This document shows, piece after piece, positions 41,373-52,349 of a DNA stretch of 64,000 nt. The notes beneath the pieces were generated by a model that made no database searches, had not been told where the DNA came from, and was given only the letters and a program-made list of their open reading frames with translations. This DNA comes from Ichthyosporea sp. XGB-2017a (Eukaryota > Opisthokonta > Ichthyosporea): assembly GCA_002811675.1 (NCBI GenBank), contig PDIM01000011.1, positions 155,468 through 219,467 on the forward strand. Reading direction: 5' to 3'. The position numbers and the translations under genes were made by a program. Position 1 is the stretch's first letter; each line of letters opens with the position of its first letter.

Positions 41373-42818
41373 TTACAGGTTTGATCTGTAATGAAAAGCT
41401 GTCTTCACCAAATCTCCATTAATATCATGCATATTTTCACAGCCTAAAGAAGGTTGTAAACAACATGTAAGTACAAACCCACAGAATGTGAACGTAGCTG
41501 CTGAAAAACATACCTGACAAAAGCATAGCCATTTCCAGCTCTTCACGAAGCATTGCAAATATTTCTTCCACACCTTTTTGCCCCTATAATTTTGATTAGA
41601 AAAAGTGGGCATCATTAGCTCTCTATACACACCAATTATGCAATTCACATGTATGATATTGTATCCCACAACAAAACTTATCTTACCTTTGTGCTCAAAC
41701 CCCATAAAACTGGCCGTCCAACGAAAACAGCACGGGCCCCTAAAGCAATTGCTTTCAGCACATCCGTGCCTCTTCGTACTCCACCATCAACGTAGATTTC
41801 ACATCGATCAGCAACTGCCTTCGAGATTTCCGGGAGGCATTCGATCTATTAAGCAAAAAACAACAAATCATAACAATGAGTGACTGGTACGATAGGCTTT
41901 GCAAGAAAGTTCGATCTACAACAAATGTGTTAGACTTACAGTAGCTGGAACACCATCTAGCTGACGCGCTCCATGGTTTGACACAATAATTGCCTTCGCT
42001 CCGTACTCCACAGCAAGACATGCATCTTCAGCTGTTAAAACCCCTTTTACAACAACAGGTAAATGCGTAATCGATTGAAGCCATTGAACACACTCCCAAG
42101 TTAGGCTTGTATCAAAGAATTTTTGAATATAAACAGCTAATCCAGAGTCATCCTTTCCTGTGTCATTTTGTACGGCATGATTTGAATCTGTATTATTCAT
42201 AAGGCACTCTCTTACGTCATCAGCACTCAAATTTCCTAACTTTAGATGTTTAGGCAGCTGAAAGTTGTGGCGAATATCAGCTTCTCTCCTTCCTAATAGT
42301 GGAGTATCAACCGTAAGTACAAGGGCCTTATATCCAGCTCGCTCGGCTCTTCGCACCAATCGCTCTGTAACTACTCGGTTTTTGTAGCAATACAGTTGGA
42401 ACCATTTCAGGGTTGTGGGAGATGCAACCGAAACTTCTTCCATGCTTGTGGTTGACAAGGTACTTAAAATCATGCAGCTTCCAGAATTACCCAAGGCTTT
42501 CACAGTAGCCTTTTCCCCGTCCGGATGTGCCATACAATGAAACGCAGTAGGGGCAGCGGCAATTGGAATTGCGATTTTTTCACCCAGGATGGTCGTAGAG
42601 GTGTCAATGGATTTAACCCCCCTAAGCATCTTTGGTCTCAGTCTTAGTCTTTTGTAAGCATCTATATTTTCAGCAAGAGTTTGCTCTCCATCAGCCCCAG
42701 AAACATAGTAGTTCAATGCATTAGCGTCTAGAGTGTATCTTGCTACTCGTTCATAGTCATTGACGTTCACAGGTGCCGTGAAAGGCGGGGGATCTGCTGC
42801 GGACGTTGTGTTAAGCAT
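41373..42818 (-). CDS. HAO1-like: (S)-2-hydroxy-acid oxidase (glycolate oxidase family)
   Basis: Four exons (42818-41940, 41845-41687, 41583-41514, 41443-41373) with GT-AG introns encode 392 residues. FMN and active-site features are complete: [12 protein letters not shown] near residue 36, [35 protein letters not shown], the catalytic-base region [14 protein letters not shown] and [20 protein letters not shown] with VGRP. It oxidises short or medium 2-hydroxy acids such as glycolate or lactate, producing hydrogen peroxide. The C-terminal tripeptide is SNL, a plausible non-canonical peroxisomal PTS1. A stretch of about 30 residues after [10 protein letters not shown] (containing [17 protein letters not shown]) sits in the variable loop 4 region. 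It shares a 263-bp promoter with the SDR gene. Confidence 0.94.
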
Positions 42819-43081
42819 GTTGTACAACAAACGTCATAAGCCTAGACAGGAAGGGGGAGATTGTGGACTTTGGTGAGTCTGTGGTGGCTGGATTAGTGTA
42901 CAGTGTGCTTGAACACCTTCATGAGGAGAGTGTGTATGGGGGAGGGGGTGTGTGTGAACTGGGCACATCTAGCTAGGGTTATGCATGGACGGACTACTCC
43001 ACCCCCCTATTGAACCTTTATTATTACGGGGCCCCTATGGCATAGCAGCTCGCATAAAGCAATAAAGATTAAAATTTAAAA
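42819..43081. promoter_or_regulatory. Bidirectional promoter region, hydroxy-acid oxidase / SDR
   Basis: Only 263 bp separate the ATGs of two divergently transcribed oxidoreductases, so both promoters must lie here. No specific operator was recognised. Confidence 0.55.
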
Positions 43082-43873
43082 ATGCCTCAGCGTGTTGTGA
43101 TTACAGGAGGAACAGAAGGCATTGGGAAGGGGATCGCTGCCAATTTCCTTAAGTGCGGGGCCAAAGTGCTAATCGTAAGTCGAAAGAAGGAGAAAGGCGC
43201 TAAAGCGGTTGAGGAATTGCAGAAAACTCTCGATTCGAATAACAAAGATTTCATTAGTTTTGCTGTGGGAGATGTCAGCAAGGAGGAAGATTGGGCAAGT
43301 GTTGTTCAAGCTGCACAGATGCATCTCGGGGGAGTCGATGTTTTGGTGGCCAATGCAGGAATATATCCCCAAGTGAAAATGCATGAAATGAGCCTGCAAG
43401 AATGGAATGAGGTTATAAACACGAACTTGACAGGTACTTTTCTCTCCGTTAAAGCCCTTCTTCCCGAATTGAAAAAGTCATCTGCGCAATTTGGGGGCTC
43501 TCGTATTATTCTCACTAGCAGCATTACTGGACCAAGCACAGGCTACCCAGGGTGGAGCCATTATGGGGCTAGTAAGGCGGGCCAGTTAGGTTTTATGAAA
43601 ACTGTTGCACTAGAAATAGCCAAAGATAACATCACTATCAATTCTGTTCTCCCAGGAAACATTGATAATGGTTCTCTTCAGGCCTTGGGTGCTGACTATG
43701 TAAAGGGGATGACAAGCGCAATTCCTCTGGCCAGATTAGGCACTGTAGATGACGTGGCGGCAGCAGTATTATTCTTTGCATCACCACAGGCCTCATTTAT
43801 CACTGGACAGACGTTGACTGTTGATGGGGGACAGACTCTCCCAGAGTCGGCGCAAGCACTGGACGAAATCTGA
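43082..43873 (+). CDS. Classical short-chain dehydrogenase/reductase (FabG-like)
   Basis: A single exon of 263 residues. The Rossmann motif is GGTEGIGKG (TGxxxGxG type) at about 9-17. The cofactor loop VSRKKEKG has Ser-Arg after strand 2, which favours NADP(H). NAGIYP is the structural NAG motif. The catalytic residues are Ser in LTSSITG, and Tyr and Lys in YGASKAG. INSVLPGNIDN and ITGQTLTVDGGQTLPES are the usual C-terminal segments. The sequence is close to bacterial 3-oxoacyl-ACP reductase-like SDRs, so bacterial origin is possible. The substrate is unknown. It is divergent from the hydroxy-acid oxidase, a possible functional link in 2-hydroxy/2-oxo metabolism. Confidence 0.9.
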   Translation: MPQRVVITGGTEGIGKGIAANFLKCGAKVLIVSRKKEKGAKAVEELQKTLDSNNKDFISFAVGDVSKEEDWASVVQAAQMHLGGVDVLVANAGIYPQVKMHEMSLQEWNEVINTNLTGTFLSVKALLPELKKSSAQFGGSRIILTSSITGPSTGYPGWSHYGASKAGQLGFMKTVALEIAKDNITINSVLPGNIDNGSLQALGADYVKGMTSAIPLARLGTVDDVAAAVLFFASPQASFITGQTLTVDGGQTLPESAQALDEI

Positions 43874-44533
43874 AGTCTTAGCTGATGACTGCTGTATTAA
43901 ACCGTACGTCCCGAAAAGAGGGGAAATGTTCACTTCATGTTAATTATATTGTTCTTTTTATAGCGGAGTGGAGAATGGGTGTTATTCCACTATGTGAATG
44001 GAGTGGGAGTGCGTGTTTGTGTGTGTGTGTTTATTTCTTCCTTGTTCAATATTTATATTTTTTGTTTTTGTAGTTGAGAGTGAAAAGGAAGGCGAAAGTA
44101 TCAGAAAAAGAAAGGTCTAAACTTAAGCCGCAAGGTGGAGGTACGCCCACGAGGTTTGTTACTTTTGTGTTTGTTTCAGTCCAACAAAACAAAGTCGAAA
44201 TAAAACCATTTATACCTTTTATGGATTTCCACTACCTTATTTGGAAAAGTCACTTTATTTACAACAAACAAAAACGCAAAATCTAATTTATTTATTGCTT
44301 TTTTTATGTATTAGGAAGAAAGAGGACTAATGAAAAAACACACACTGCAGTAGTTTGCGAAGAGAAGCGCTTAAATACTGAAATGCGAAGCCAAACGAGA
44401 TCATAAATGTGACGTAGTTGAATGTGTGTAGTCATGAAGTCCTAAAATCAGGTAGGTAGGTAGGATCGGGGAATTATGTAATGAGAGGGAATAAACAGGA
44501 GAAGTAAAGCGTCATCAGAGAAACGAGGAGAAG
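43874..44533. other. Intergenic between SDR and ABCB genes
   Basis: A 660-bp AT-rich gap. It contains GTGTGTGTGT at about 44019 and a short GGTA repeat (GGTAGGTAGGTAGG) at about 44453 ahead of the ABCB start. Small frames here are not supported. Confidence 0.5.
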
Positions 44534-47500
44534 ATGGAAGAGGGGAGTGGGGTAGAGCACACTAGCGTGAAAGAAGAATCAGAAGTAGAAGGGGAATCAA
44601 AGGTGACAAGAACTATCTTGAAGAATGAGAACGAAAGTGCCGAAGTAAGTAAAGAATTTAGTAATATAAAGTTAAGAAATCAGATTGTATCGGGAGAAGG
44701 AGAAGAAGGAACGGAGAAGAAAAATGAAAAAGAGGTCCCGGAAAATGAATCAGAAGGTTCGCAGGATTTAAATGAAAAAGCTGTTCTTGCTCATCAGCCT
44801 AGCGCTGGGAAGGTAGTATGGGATCAACAAGAGTTGATGCAGAATAGAAATGAGGAAACCTCCCAGAATCACAAAATGAATGTCCTGAAAAGACAAATCA
44901 CCAATGTGCTTATGACTGAATTAAATCAAAATATGGCAGCTGGCAGTAATGGGAACGTCGTGAAGAATAGTACCAATTTGATGATGACAGACCATGATCA
45001 GGACGATGGAATAATGAGACGTGTGCAGGAAGAGGAAGAAGAGGAGGAGGGCAAGAAGTGGGAACAGAACAGAGTTGATGAAGGTATTGGGGATAGGAAG
45101 GTTAAAGAAGATGTAGATGAGTATTTATTGGACAATGTATCGATTGATTTGAGTTTAGGAAGCAAGGACAATGAGAAAAAAGGAGAAGAACAAAACGAAA
45201 GAGAGAGGAAGCAAGGCTCCATTAAACTTCTTCCTTATTTTCGCTTATTTACATTTGCTGCAGGACAAGATTACTTTCTCTTAGGATTGGGCGTGCTTTT
45301 CTGCTTTATAAGAAGCTTGATTCCAATTGCATTTGCAATAACATTTGCTGATCTTATGGACTATTACGATTTGTATCAAAAGGTCACAGGGGACTCGGAG
45401 CATGATGATGACGATGATGCTCGGGGGGGTTTAGCTTGGAAATTAGTTGCAAGATCCTCGGATGATGAGCAACTTGCTGAGGCGACGAAAGCGATGTGGC
45501 GGGCCAAATTTAGTGAAGAGATAAATGAAACGTGTGCAACCATCGCCTTTCTCGCGGTGGTGGCTTTTATTGCTGCCTGCGGTGCACGATTCTGCTTTCG
45601 ATGGTCCGCAAGTCGGCAAACAGCGGTCCTGCGAAAGAAATATTTCTACGCTATCACAGCTACATCAACAAGCAGCAATATATCTCAAAATAGTGAAGGA
45701 GAGTCAATGAAAAATTCTTTTGCTAACAACAGCAAAAGCAAGGATACGATTCCAACAAAATCTTTGTTAGACTCTTTCGAAAGTGGACAGCTGGTAGCTG
45801 TTATTACTACCAGTGAGGTTAATGGGGAAGAGCCACCATTGGCATCAAGGAAAGGCAACTGGGATGGTGCTGCTAAAGATAATGATCAAGACAGAATGGG
45901 GGCCAGTGGAAAGGTGAATGTGCATATCGGACGGCGATTTGTTAAGCAAACAAGCAATACGATGTCGCCGCAGATTCCGAAAAGTACCCCTAAGGGAATG
46001 GATTTATCTATTGGTGATGTTGGAGTAGATCATGAGGAACAATCCCACGAAGCAGTCAATTTTACTCATATTGATAGCAACACTCTCACCACAGCGGAGG
46101 ATACATCAGCACCATCCGAACTAGAAGAAGATGGGTTCTTTGATGAAGTGATTAATGGTGAAGATTCCGATGTGGCTGGGCAAATTTTGGCACACTGTCG
46201 ACTGTTTTCGAGCTGCATTGATGATTCTTTAGGATCTTGTATTTCCTCTCTGTTTACGCTGTTGACAGCAATTCTTTGGGGGTTAACAATCCACGGTGGG
46301 TGGCAGCAGGCATTGGTCATGTCATCAATTCTTCCATTTGTCATATGGGGATTGTCGGCATTGGCAAATCGAATGGGAACAGTATCGGAGCAGGAAAACG
46401 AGGTGATGTCCCATGCTGGTCTTTTTGCGGAAAAAGTATTTTGCTCAATTGCCACAGTCATCGCGTTTAGTGGCAAATCTACTGCGGTGCACACATATCG
46501 AGAATTGTTAACTGATTGTGACAAAGGGAGTATGAGCTTTGGCAAGCACAAGGGAGTGTTATTTGGGGTGATGGAGGGGGGTCTAATATTAGCAATATAC
46601 ACCACCTTTGCCGCCGGATTCCTGTTTGGAGCCTGGAAAATCAGCAGAGATGAGGTGACAAGCGGTGAGGTAATTAGTCTATTCATTGCATTTGCAATCG
46701 CTTTGAATATCTCAGGGAGGTATGTTACTGCGTATTTATCTAGAATCGGTCCTTCACTAGCCATTCTTCGTGTCGTCTTTGGCTTTATTGATGCAAAATG
46801 TAAAATTGCAGCTCAAGAGGAGGAAGTTATTGGGGGTCGTAAGCAATATTCTGAGCTTGAGCCCGTTGAACCCTCAGAAAGCAAAAGAATGGAAGGTTCT
46901 GCAACGAGCATATCTCCTAGTAGAAAGTCGTCAATATGGTCCACTGGATCGACACGCGGAAGTTCAGAGAGCCTTTTTTCAGCAATCAAAAGAAAATTTT
47001 CGGGGAAAACCCCATTAAAGCTACCATCTACCAATTCCCTTGATTTAGCAAAGAAAGAGATCGAGGATCACGCCCAGCACATATCATGTAAACGTCATAG
47101 GAAATCTCAGGTTGGCCCCATACCCAAACAGTATAACAAGCCCCAAGAAAGTGAGCCGGGTGTTGAAAGGGGATTGGTGAGGGGCCCTAGCAATCCCCAA
47201 GACGATATACTTCGGAAGTGGTCAACAAAGGAATCTCAGCAGAGACGGGATTCTATTCGTGGTGATATATCTTTCAACAATGTTACTTTTGCTTACCCAT
47301 CTTTTATTAGTTCAATGAGTAAGCAAAGTATTTGCTCGAAGCGTTCTTCTTCTACAACTGATGCTGCTGGAAAGGTGGTGTTTGTACAGGATCCTGTGCT
47401 CAACGATTTTTCCTTAACAATCAAGCAGGGTGAAACTGTGGCAATTGTAGGGGAAAGCGGTTGTGGAAAATCGACAATTGTGTCTTTGCTGCAGAAGCTG

Positions 47501-50500
47501 CATGAGCCAGTCTTCGGTAGCATTTCAATTTCTACAGATGCAAAGGTTTGCGGCGAGGACAACAACAGCACAGTGGCAGTCCCCCTTGACAATATACCAT
47601 CAGAAGCTCTGCATCGCTGCATTGGACATGTCTGCCAAGAGCCTGTGCTGTTTAATATGACAATAAGAGAAAATGTTCGTTTGGGATTTTTGCAAGCGAC
47701 AGATGAACAGATTGAAGAGGCATTAGTTAGGTCGGGGGCAATGCAATTTGTGCAAACACTTCCAAATGGTATGGACTTTGATGTAGGATTGTTTGGGAGT
47801 CGTTTGTCGGGAGGTCAAAGGCAACGTATTGTGATTAGTAGAGCCATTGTAGGACACCCATCTATCCTTCTTCTAGATGAAGCAACAAGTGCTTTGGATG
47901 CGGCAAGCGAAATGCTGGTACAGGAGAGCATTGAAAAAATTCGGAGAGAGGATGATGAACCACCTACAATTGTAATTGTCGCGCATCGGCTGAACACAGT
48001 CAAAACGGCCGACCGCATTTGTGTGCTAGGAAGAGGTGCAGCCATTTTGGAAATGGGCTCACATGATACGTTGATGGAAAAGCGAGGGCGCTACTTTGAA
48101 ATGCAAGCAAACAAAGATTTCATCAAGGACGTTCAGTCAGAGGTTTGTGGTTCAGGGACAGCTGAAGAACATCAGTTCTCGCCTTCTGTTGGTTCCGGAG
48201 GCGATACTGAAACAAGAATGCATTTCAAGAAGGCCGTGAACAAGCAAATTCAGACGAAGAAAAAAGTGGAGCATAAAAGACAGGCTTTTACTGCAAGGCA
48301 TAAGAACAAGGGTGAAAAGCCAACAGCAAATGGCGGTGATAGTGGAAAATTTGTCCCCAGAGAAAACCAAAAGCCCTTAGCATCATTCCACACGATTGTC
48401 CAAACACTAACAAATACCGAATCCGGACAGAAGAAGCGAGGACGTGGCTGGTCAGGTGGAAGCACGCATAGTAGTGCCAGCAGTAATAGTTTGGCATCTT
48501 CAAAAGGCTCATCATTTCTTTCTAATAACAGCGCTGTATCGAGACGATATAGGCACGCTATTGCTATGAGTAGTTTCAGTAGCGGGATGAGTTGGGCTAA
48601 CACCAGTAATTCGTCCCTCACTTCGTCAGGCGTGTTCAATTCATCTAAACGAATGCGAACGATAAACCATTCATTCCCAGACGGAGCAAAATCCGGGGAA
48701 GCCTCAAATACGTTTGGTGAATCTTTTTCCCAATATGGGTGGGCCAATACTGATTGGATAAATGATCTCTTTGATAGCTTCACTCTGCAGTCAAGCCAGC
48801 AATCGGCGAAAGCAACAGCTTTTCAGAGAGCAATAGCTCGCGTCCGCTCCACACTAAATGAAGAAAAAGAAAAAAGTGGGGAAGGACTTAGACCTCAAGA
48901 CGGGCTGAATGAAGGTAAGCTACAAGCACTAATGACCGACGCCAGTGGAGGTGACGCCATAGGTGCTAACAAATCTAGCTCGCAATCCTCATCTCACTCT
49001 GGAGTTTTGCAATGGGTCGAAGACGTCCAGAATCGGGTTCAGAAAACAGGCAAAGCTCTGATATCCTCAATGTCTTCGCTAGTCGACAATAACAATAGCA
49101 CTGCCCCATTTGCTAATGACGATACAAAAAATAGCAAAGGACCAATAACAACGCTTTCAGCAGCAGAGGTCCAAGGGTCCACTTCTCACAAGAGCAAGCT
49201 TCACAGAAGGAAAAGCTCATTATTATCTTTGAAGAATGTAGACAAAGACCAATCTGAGGCTGCAAGTGATACTTCATGGTCACCTCCGAGACCCAAACTG
49301 CACCGCAAAATAAGCAGCCTGTCAATGGCTGGTACGCTTTTGGCAACGGTTCATCAGGGTCCCGAAGTGGATGGGGATATAGCGCTAAATTCGCTTTTGG
49401 AATTGAACAGGAGCACCGTTAAAGCCCTTCAACAAACTTATGTATATGCCCGAGAGTTTGCTCGAGAACAACAAAAAGAACAAATTGCTCTGATTAATCA
49501 TAGTTCTCAGAATGAAACTTCAATTCAGCTTCAGCAAGAAATTGACACCAGTAACTATATGCGGTATTCGATTGCGACAGTATGTGCGACGCTAATAGGT
49601 AGTTCGGGGGCTACTATGGCATATCTTATTGCAAATAGTGTTGAAGTCCTAACGTCACATCCTAAATCCGAAGTTCTTGATTCAATGACGTGGTATGGGA
49701 TTGCCTTTTTTATGTGTGGGGCTTTATATATGGCATTTAATGTAGTTCGCAGTCGCATGATCTTTGCGGCCGAAGAGCTTCTTGGGCTCCTGCTTCGTTT
49801 AAGGCTATTCCGAGCAATTATCAATCATCCGATTGCCTATTTCACAGATGATACTCACAGCCCTGCTGTACTGAGCTCTATTCTAACGTCCGAGGTTGCA
49901 GCAATTAATGGACTATTTGGCAACACCCTGGCTGTTGTAGTTACGTCCATATGCTCTCTAATATTTGGCCTTGGGTTGGCTTTTTTAACTAACCCTCTAC
50001 TCACATTGATTGTTATGTTATCCATCCCCATGATCACATTATCAGTGTTAGCAAATATCAAATTATCTGCTAGATATGCAGAGCCAATTCGCGTCCACCT
50101 TGAGGATGGGGCGGATATCATTAGTGAAACTGTGTTTAACATTTCGACAGTAAAAATCCTCCAGCGGCAAGATTATTTTAATGAAAAATACGCTCAAACC
50201 GTGGACTCGTGGTTGGAAGTGGAAAGAAAACGGTCTATCGCCTATGCATGTCTATCATCTTTGGCGGGACTGTTTGTATTGCTATCCTTCTCTCTGTCTT
50301 TTTGGTATGGTGGAACGTTGCTTAAAGAAGATGAGATAGTTTTTCACGATATCCTGCTTATATTTGCGTCCGTTCAATTGGCCTCTCAGATGGTAACAGG
50401 GATGGTTGAAATGATTCCCGATTTTTCTCGAGCTCAAATGGCCGCAACTACAATCAATGCACTTTTGGCGAGTGATATTACTATACAAGATTGTGAAAGA

Positions 50501-51694
50501 AAGCGAACTCTGAAGAGCGACCCCAATGTACAACGAAATGCGAAGTTTTTAGCAGACGTGGAAGTCGCGCAAAAAGGTGAAAGTGGCACAATTGGTTCTT
50601 GTGAGTATGATAAAAATCCAGTTTCCAACATGAATACGATGGATATGGCTAAAAGAAAAGCTGCCACTGCAATTGAATTCAAAAATGTATATTTCCGATA
50701 TCCAAAGCCCGAACCTACTGATACTGAAAATTCATCAACTGATGAAGAAAATGTTACGCAGGAATGGATTTTGGAAGACATTTCTTTTACTATTAAAAGG
50801 GGATCTGTGGTAGCCATTGTAGGAACCTCTGGAAGTGGAAAAAGTACTATAATTAGTCTTCTAGAAAGATTTTACGAGCCCACACAAGGAAATATATATG
50901 TAAATGGAGAAAACATTACAAGTTTGCCAGAGAATGCCCTGCGAGATCAATTTGGATATGTTGGTCAAATGCCCCAACTGGTTGGCGACAAGTTACGGGA
51001 TTGCATTCTTTACGGAGATAAGTACAAAGTGAAAGAAGAAAGAAACAAATTGTGTCGATTTTCTGATGACTCCATTGTGAGTATCACTAACAGAACACGT
51101 CAAGAACTATATGATCAAGATAGTCATCGTGTACGGGATCTCCTTAATCAGTGTGGCATGCTTGAGTTTGTAGAGACTTTGCTGCCCGATGGTATAGAAT
51201 CATCAGTAAAAGGTGGGAAATTATCAGGGGGGCAAAAACAAAGAATTGCAATAGCAAGAGCATTGATTCGAGATCCAAATTTCCTCCTCTTGGACGAGGC
51301 CACGTCTGCTTTAGATTCTATTAATGAGGCATTGATATACAGTATTCTACAAAAATACGCTTTGACACGAATGTCCACAAGAGTTAATGAGCCCGGGGAT
51401 GCGTCTTTGGCCAAACAGGACAACATTGCCATTGACATTCCGAACGAAACATCATCTTCTCCCTCCAATAATTGTAGAGATAGTACGGCATCAAACAAAA
51501 ACACCAGCCCTGGTGATATAGATCCCCAGTTGACAATGATTGTCGTTTCGCACAAGCTGCACACTATTAAAAGCGCAGACCTCATTCTAGTTCTAAACAA
51601 AGGCCATCTTGTGGAACAAGGAAGCCATCAAGAGTTGATGGCTTTGGGTGAAGGTGGACACTACCACCAAATGTGGAAAACCCAATACATGTAA
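44534..51694 (+). CDS. Very large ABCB/MDR-type full ABC transporter
   Basis: A single exon of 2386 residues, almost twice the ~1280 of typical MDR proteins. Residues 1-235 are a Glu/Lys/Asn-rich extension. TMD1 (about 240-780) is split by an acidic insertion of roughly 165 residues. NBD1 has Walker A GESGCGKST near 973 and LSGGQRQR near 1091. A Ser-rich linker of about 460 residues follows. TMD2 covers about 1670-1985. NBD2 has GTSGSGKST near 2096 and LSGGQKQR near 2229. A further ~45-residue insertion separates its D-loop (EATSALD) from the H-loop VSHKLHT. Catalytic motifs are intact in both halves, so it is probably an active ATP-dependent exporter of amphipathic compounds, plasma-membrane or vacuolar. 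Confidence 0.95.
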   Translation: MEEGSGVEHTSVKEESEVEGESKVTRTILKNENESAEVSKEFSNIKLRNQIVSGEGEEGTEKKNEKEVPENESEGSQDLNEKAVLAHQPSAGKVVWDQQELMQNRNEETSQNHKMNVLKRQITNVLMTELNQNMAAGSNGNVVKNSTNLMMTDHDQDDGIMRRVQEEEEEEEGKKWEQNRVDEGIGDRKVKEDVDEYLLDNVSIDLSLGSKDNEKKGEEQNERERKQGSIKLLPYFRLFTFAAGQDYFLLGLGVLFCFIRSLIPIAFAITFADLMDYYDLYQKVTGDSEHDDDDDARGGLAWKLVARSSDDEQLAEATKAMWRAKFSEEINETCATIAFLAVVAFIAACGARFCFRWSASRQTAVLRKKYFYAITATSTSSNISQNSEGESMKNSFANNSKSKDTIPTKSLLDSFESGQLVAVITTSEVNGEEPPLASRKGNWDGAAKDNDQDRMGASGKVNVHIGRRFVKQTSNTMSPQIPKSTPKGMDLSIGDVGVDHEEQSHEAVNFTHIDSNTLTTAEDTSAPSELEEDGFFDEVINGEDSDVAGQILAHCRLFSSCIDDSLGSCISSLFTLLTAILWGLTIHGGWQQALVMSSILPFVIWGLSALANRMGTVSEQENEVMSHAGLFAEKVFCSIATVIAFSGKSTAVHTYRELLTDCDKGSMSFGKHKGVLFGVMEGGLILAIYTTFAAGFLFGAWKISRDEVTSGEVISLFIAFAIALNISGRYVTAYLSRIGPSLAILRVVFGFIDAKCKIAAQEEEVIGGRKQYSELEPVEPSESKRMEGSATSISPSRKSSIWSTGSTRGSSESLFSAIKRKFSGKTPLKLPSTNSLDLAKKEIEDHAQHISCKRHRKSQVGPIPKQYNKPQESEPGVERGLVRGPSNPQDDILRKWSTKESQQRRDSIRGDISFNNVTFAYPSFISSMSKQSICSKRSSSTTDAAGKVVFVQDPVLNDFSLTIKQGETVAIVGESGCGKSTIVSLLQKLHEPVFGSISISTDAKVCGEDNNSTVAVPLDNIPSEALHRCIGHVCQEPVLFNMTIRENVRLGFLQATDEQIEEALVRSGAMQFVQTLPNGMDFDVGLFGSRLSGGQRQRIVISRAIVGHPSILLLDEATSALDAASEMLVQESIEKIRREDDEPPTIVIVAHRLNTVKTADRICVLGRGAAILEMGSHDTLMEKRGRYFEMQANKDFIKDVQSEVCGSGTAEEHQFSPSVGSGGDTETRMHFKKAVNKQIQTKKKVEHKRQAFTARHKNKGEKPTANGGDSGKFVPRENQKPLASFHTIVQTLTNTESGQKKRGRGWSGGSTHSSASSNSLASSKGSSFLSNNSAVSRRYRHAIAMSSFSSGMSWANTSNSSLTSSGVFNSSKRMRTINHSFPDGAKSGEASNTFGESFSQYGWANTDWINDLFDSFTLQSSQQSAKATAFQRAIARVRSTLNEEKEKSGEGLRPQDGLNEGKLQALMTDASGGDAIGANKSSSQSSSHSGVLQWVEDVQNRVQKTGKALISSMSSLVDNNNSTAPFANDDTKNSKGPITTLSAAEVQGSTSHKSKLHRRKSSLLSLKNVDKDQSEAASDTSWSPPRPKLHRKISSLSMAGTLLATVHQGPEVDGDIALNSLLELNRSTVKALQQTYVYAREFAREQQKEQIALINHSSQNETSIQLQQEIDTSNYMRYSIATVCATLIGSSGATMAYLIANSVEVLTSHPKSEVLDSMTWYGIAFFMCGALYMAFNVVRSRMIFAAEELLGLLLRLRLFRAIINHPIAYFTDDTHSPAVLSSILTSEVAAINGLFGNTLAVVVTSICSLIFGLGLAFLTNPLLTLIVMLSIPMITLSVLANIKLSARYAEPIRVHLEDGADIISETVFNISTVKILQRQDYFNEKYAQTVDSWLEVERKRSIAYACLSSLAGLFVLLSFSLSFWYGGTLLKEDEIVFHDILLIFASVQLASQMVTGMVEMIPDFSRAQMAATTINALLASDITIQDCERKRTLKSDPNVQRNAKFLADVEVAQKGESGTIGSCEYDKNPVSNMNTMDMAKRKAATAIEFKNVYFRYPKPEPTDTENSSTDEENVTQEWILEDISFTIKRGSVVAIVGTSGSGKSTIISLLERFYEPTQGNIYVNGENITSLPENALRDQFGYVGQMPQLVGDKLRDCILYGDKYKVKEERNKLCRFSDDSIVSITNRTRQELYDQDSHRVRDLLNQCGMLEFVETLLPDGIESSVKGGKLSGGQKQRIAIARALIRDPNFLLLDEATSALDSINEALIYSILQKYALTRMSTRVNEPGDASLAKQDNIAIDIPNETSSSPSNNCRDSTASNKNTSPGDIDPQLTMIVVSHKLHTIKSADLILVLNKGHLVEQGSHQELMALGEGGHYHQMWKTQYM

Positions 51695-52349
51695 ATGCTC
51701 GGTGAAGATTTGTGTACGTGGTACGCAGGGTCGTTTTTGGAAGAATATGTAAATATAGTAAAAAATAAAAAGAGATTCGTTTCCTGGCAGATTTCCAGGG
51801 TGCCGCTGTTTCACATTTTATGTTGTTGGGCTTTCTTTTACTCTCATAGCCTCACCGTTTGCTAAAATGTGCAACGTATGTGATAACTGCTAATTGCCGT
51901 TGTCATTTTCCACAGACAGGATGGTTCACTGACACTCTGCCATCCACAATTATTCAATTAGGACTCTTGTACAGAAAACTAAGAAACGGTCAACCAAAGT
52001 GTTGTTTGACCAGGTGTTTGGGGAATGGGATATGTTTTTTTGTGTAGCAGGCTCGCGAGCAAAGCACCCCCTACAAATTCACGGCAATACTATATATAAC
52101 TTGGTTTTGTCCAAATTAGGATATACACGTGACCATATATCCAAATAAGGCCAAATGCGCAGAAGTGCCAACCCAAAAGGAGGTGCAGGCGAAGCTAGGG
52201 GATACTTTCAGTCAATATATACTGTGGATACGAAATCCCTTTTGTTCCCTGCAAATGCTAAACCGAATCTTGTGAAATACATTTGCCATCAATGTCCTCG
52301 ACATGCCCTCCCAACTGTAGGATAGTACTTGTAATAATGTGAAGTCCAA
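51695..52349. other. Intergenic between ABCB and the 5'-nucleotidase-like receptor gene
   Basis: A 655-bp gap between two plus-strand genes. Apart from the ABCB polyadenylation signal nothing is recognised. A GGCTCGCGAGC palindrome-like patch lies near 52051. Confidence 0.5.
51764..51769 (+). terminator. AATAAA signal of the ABCB gene
   Basis: A perfect hexamer 70 nt after the stop codon in an A-rich context. Confidence 0.6.

Noticed and set aside
44074-44286. 70-codon frame between SDR and ABCB
   Set aside because: Low-complexity Lys/Phe composition in AT-rich DNA, no ATG context and no homology recognised.
46066-46764. 232-codon minus-strand frame inside the ABCB gene
   Set aside because: Antisense to the conserved TMD1; it has no independent features.
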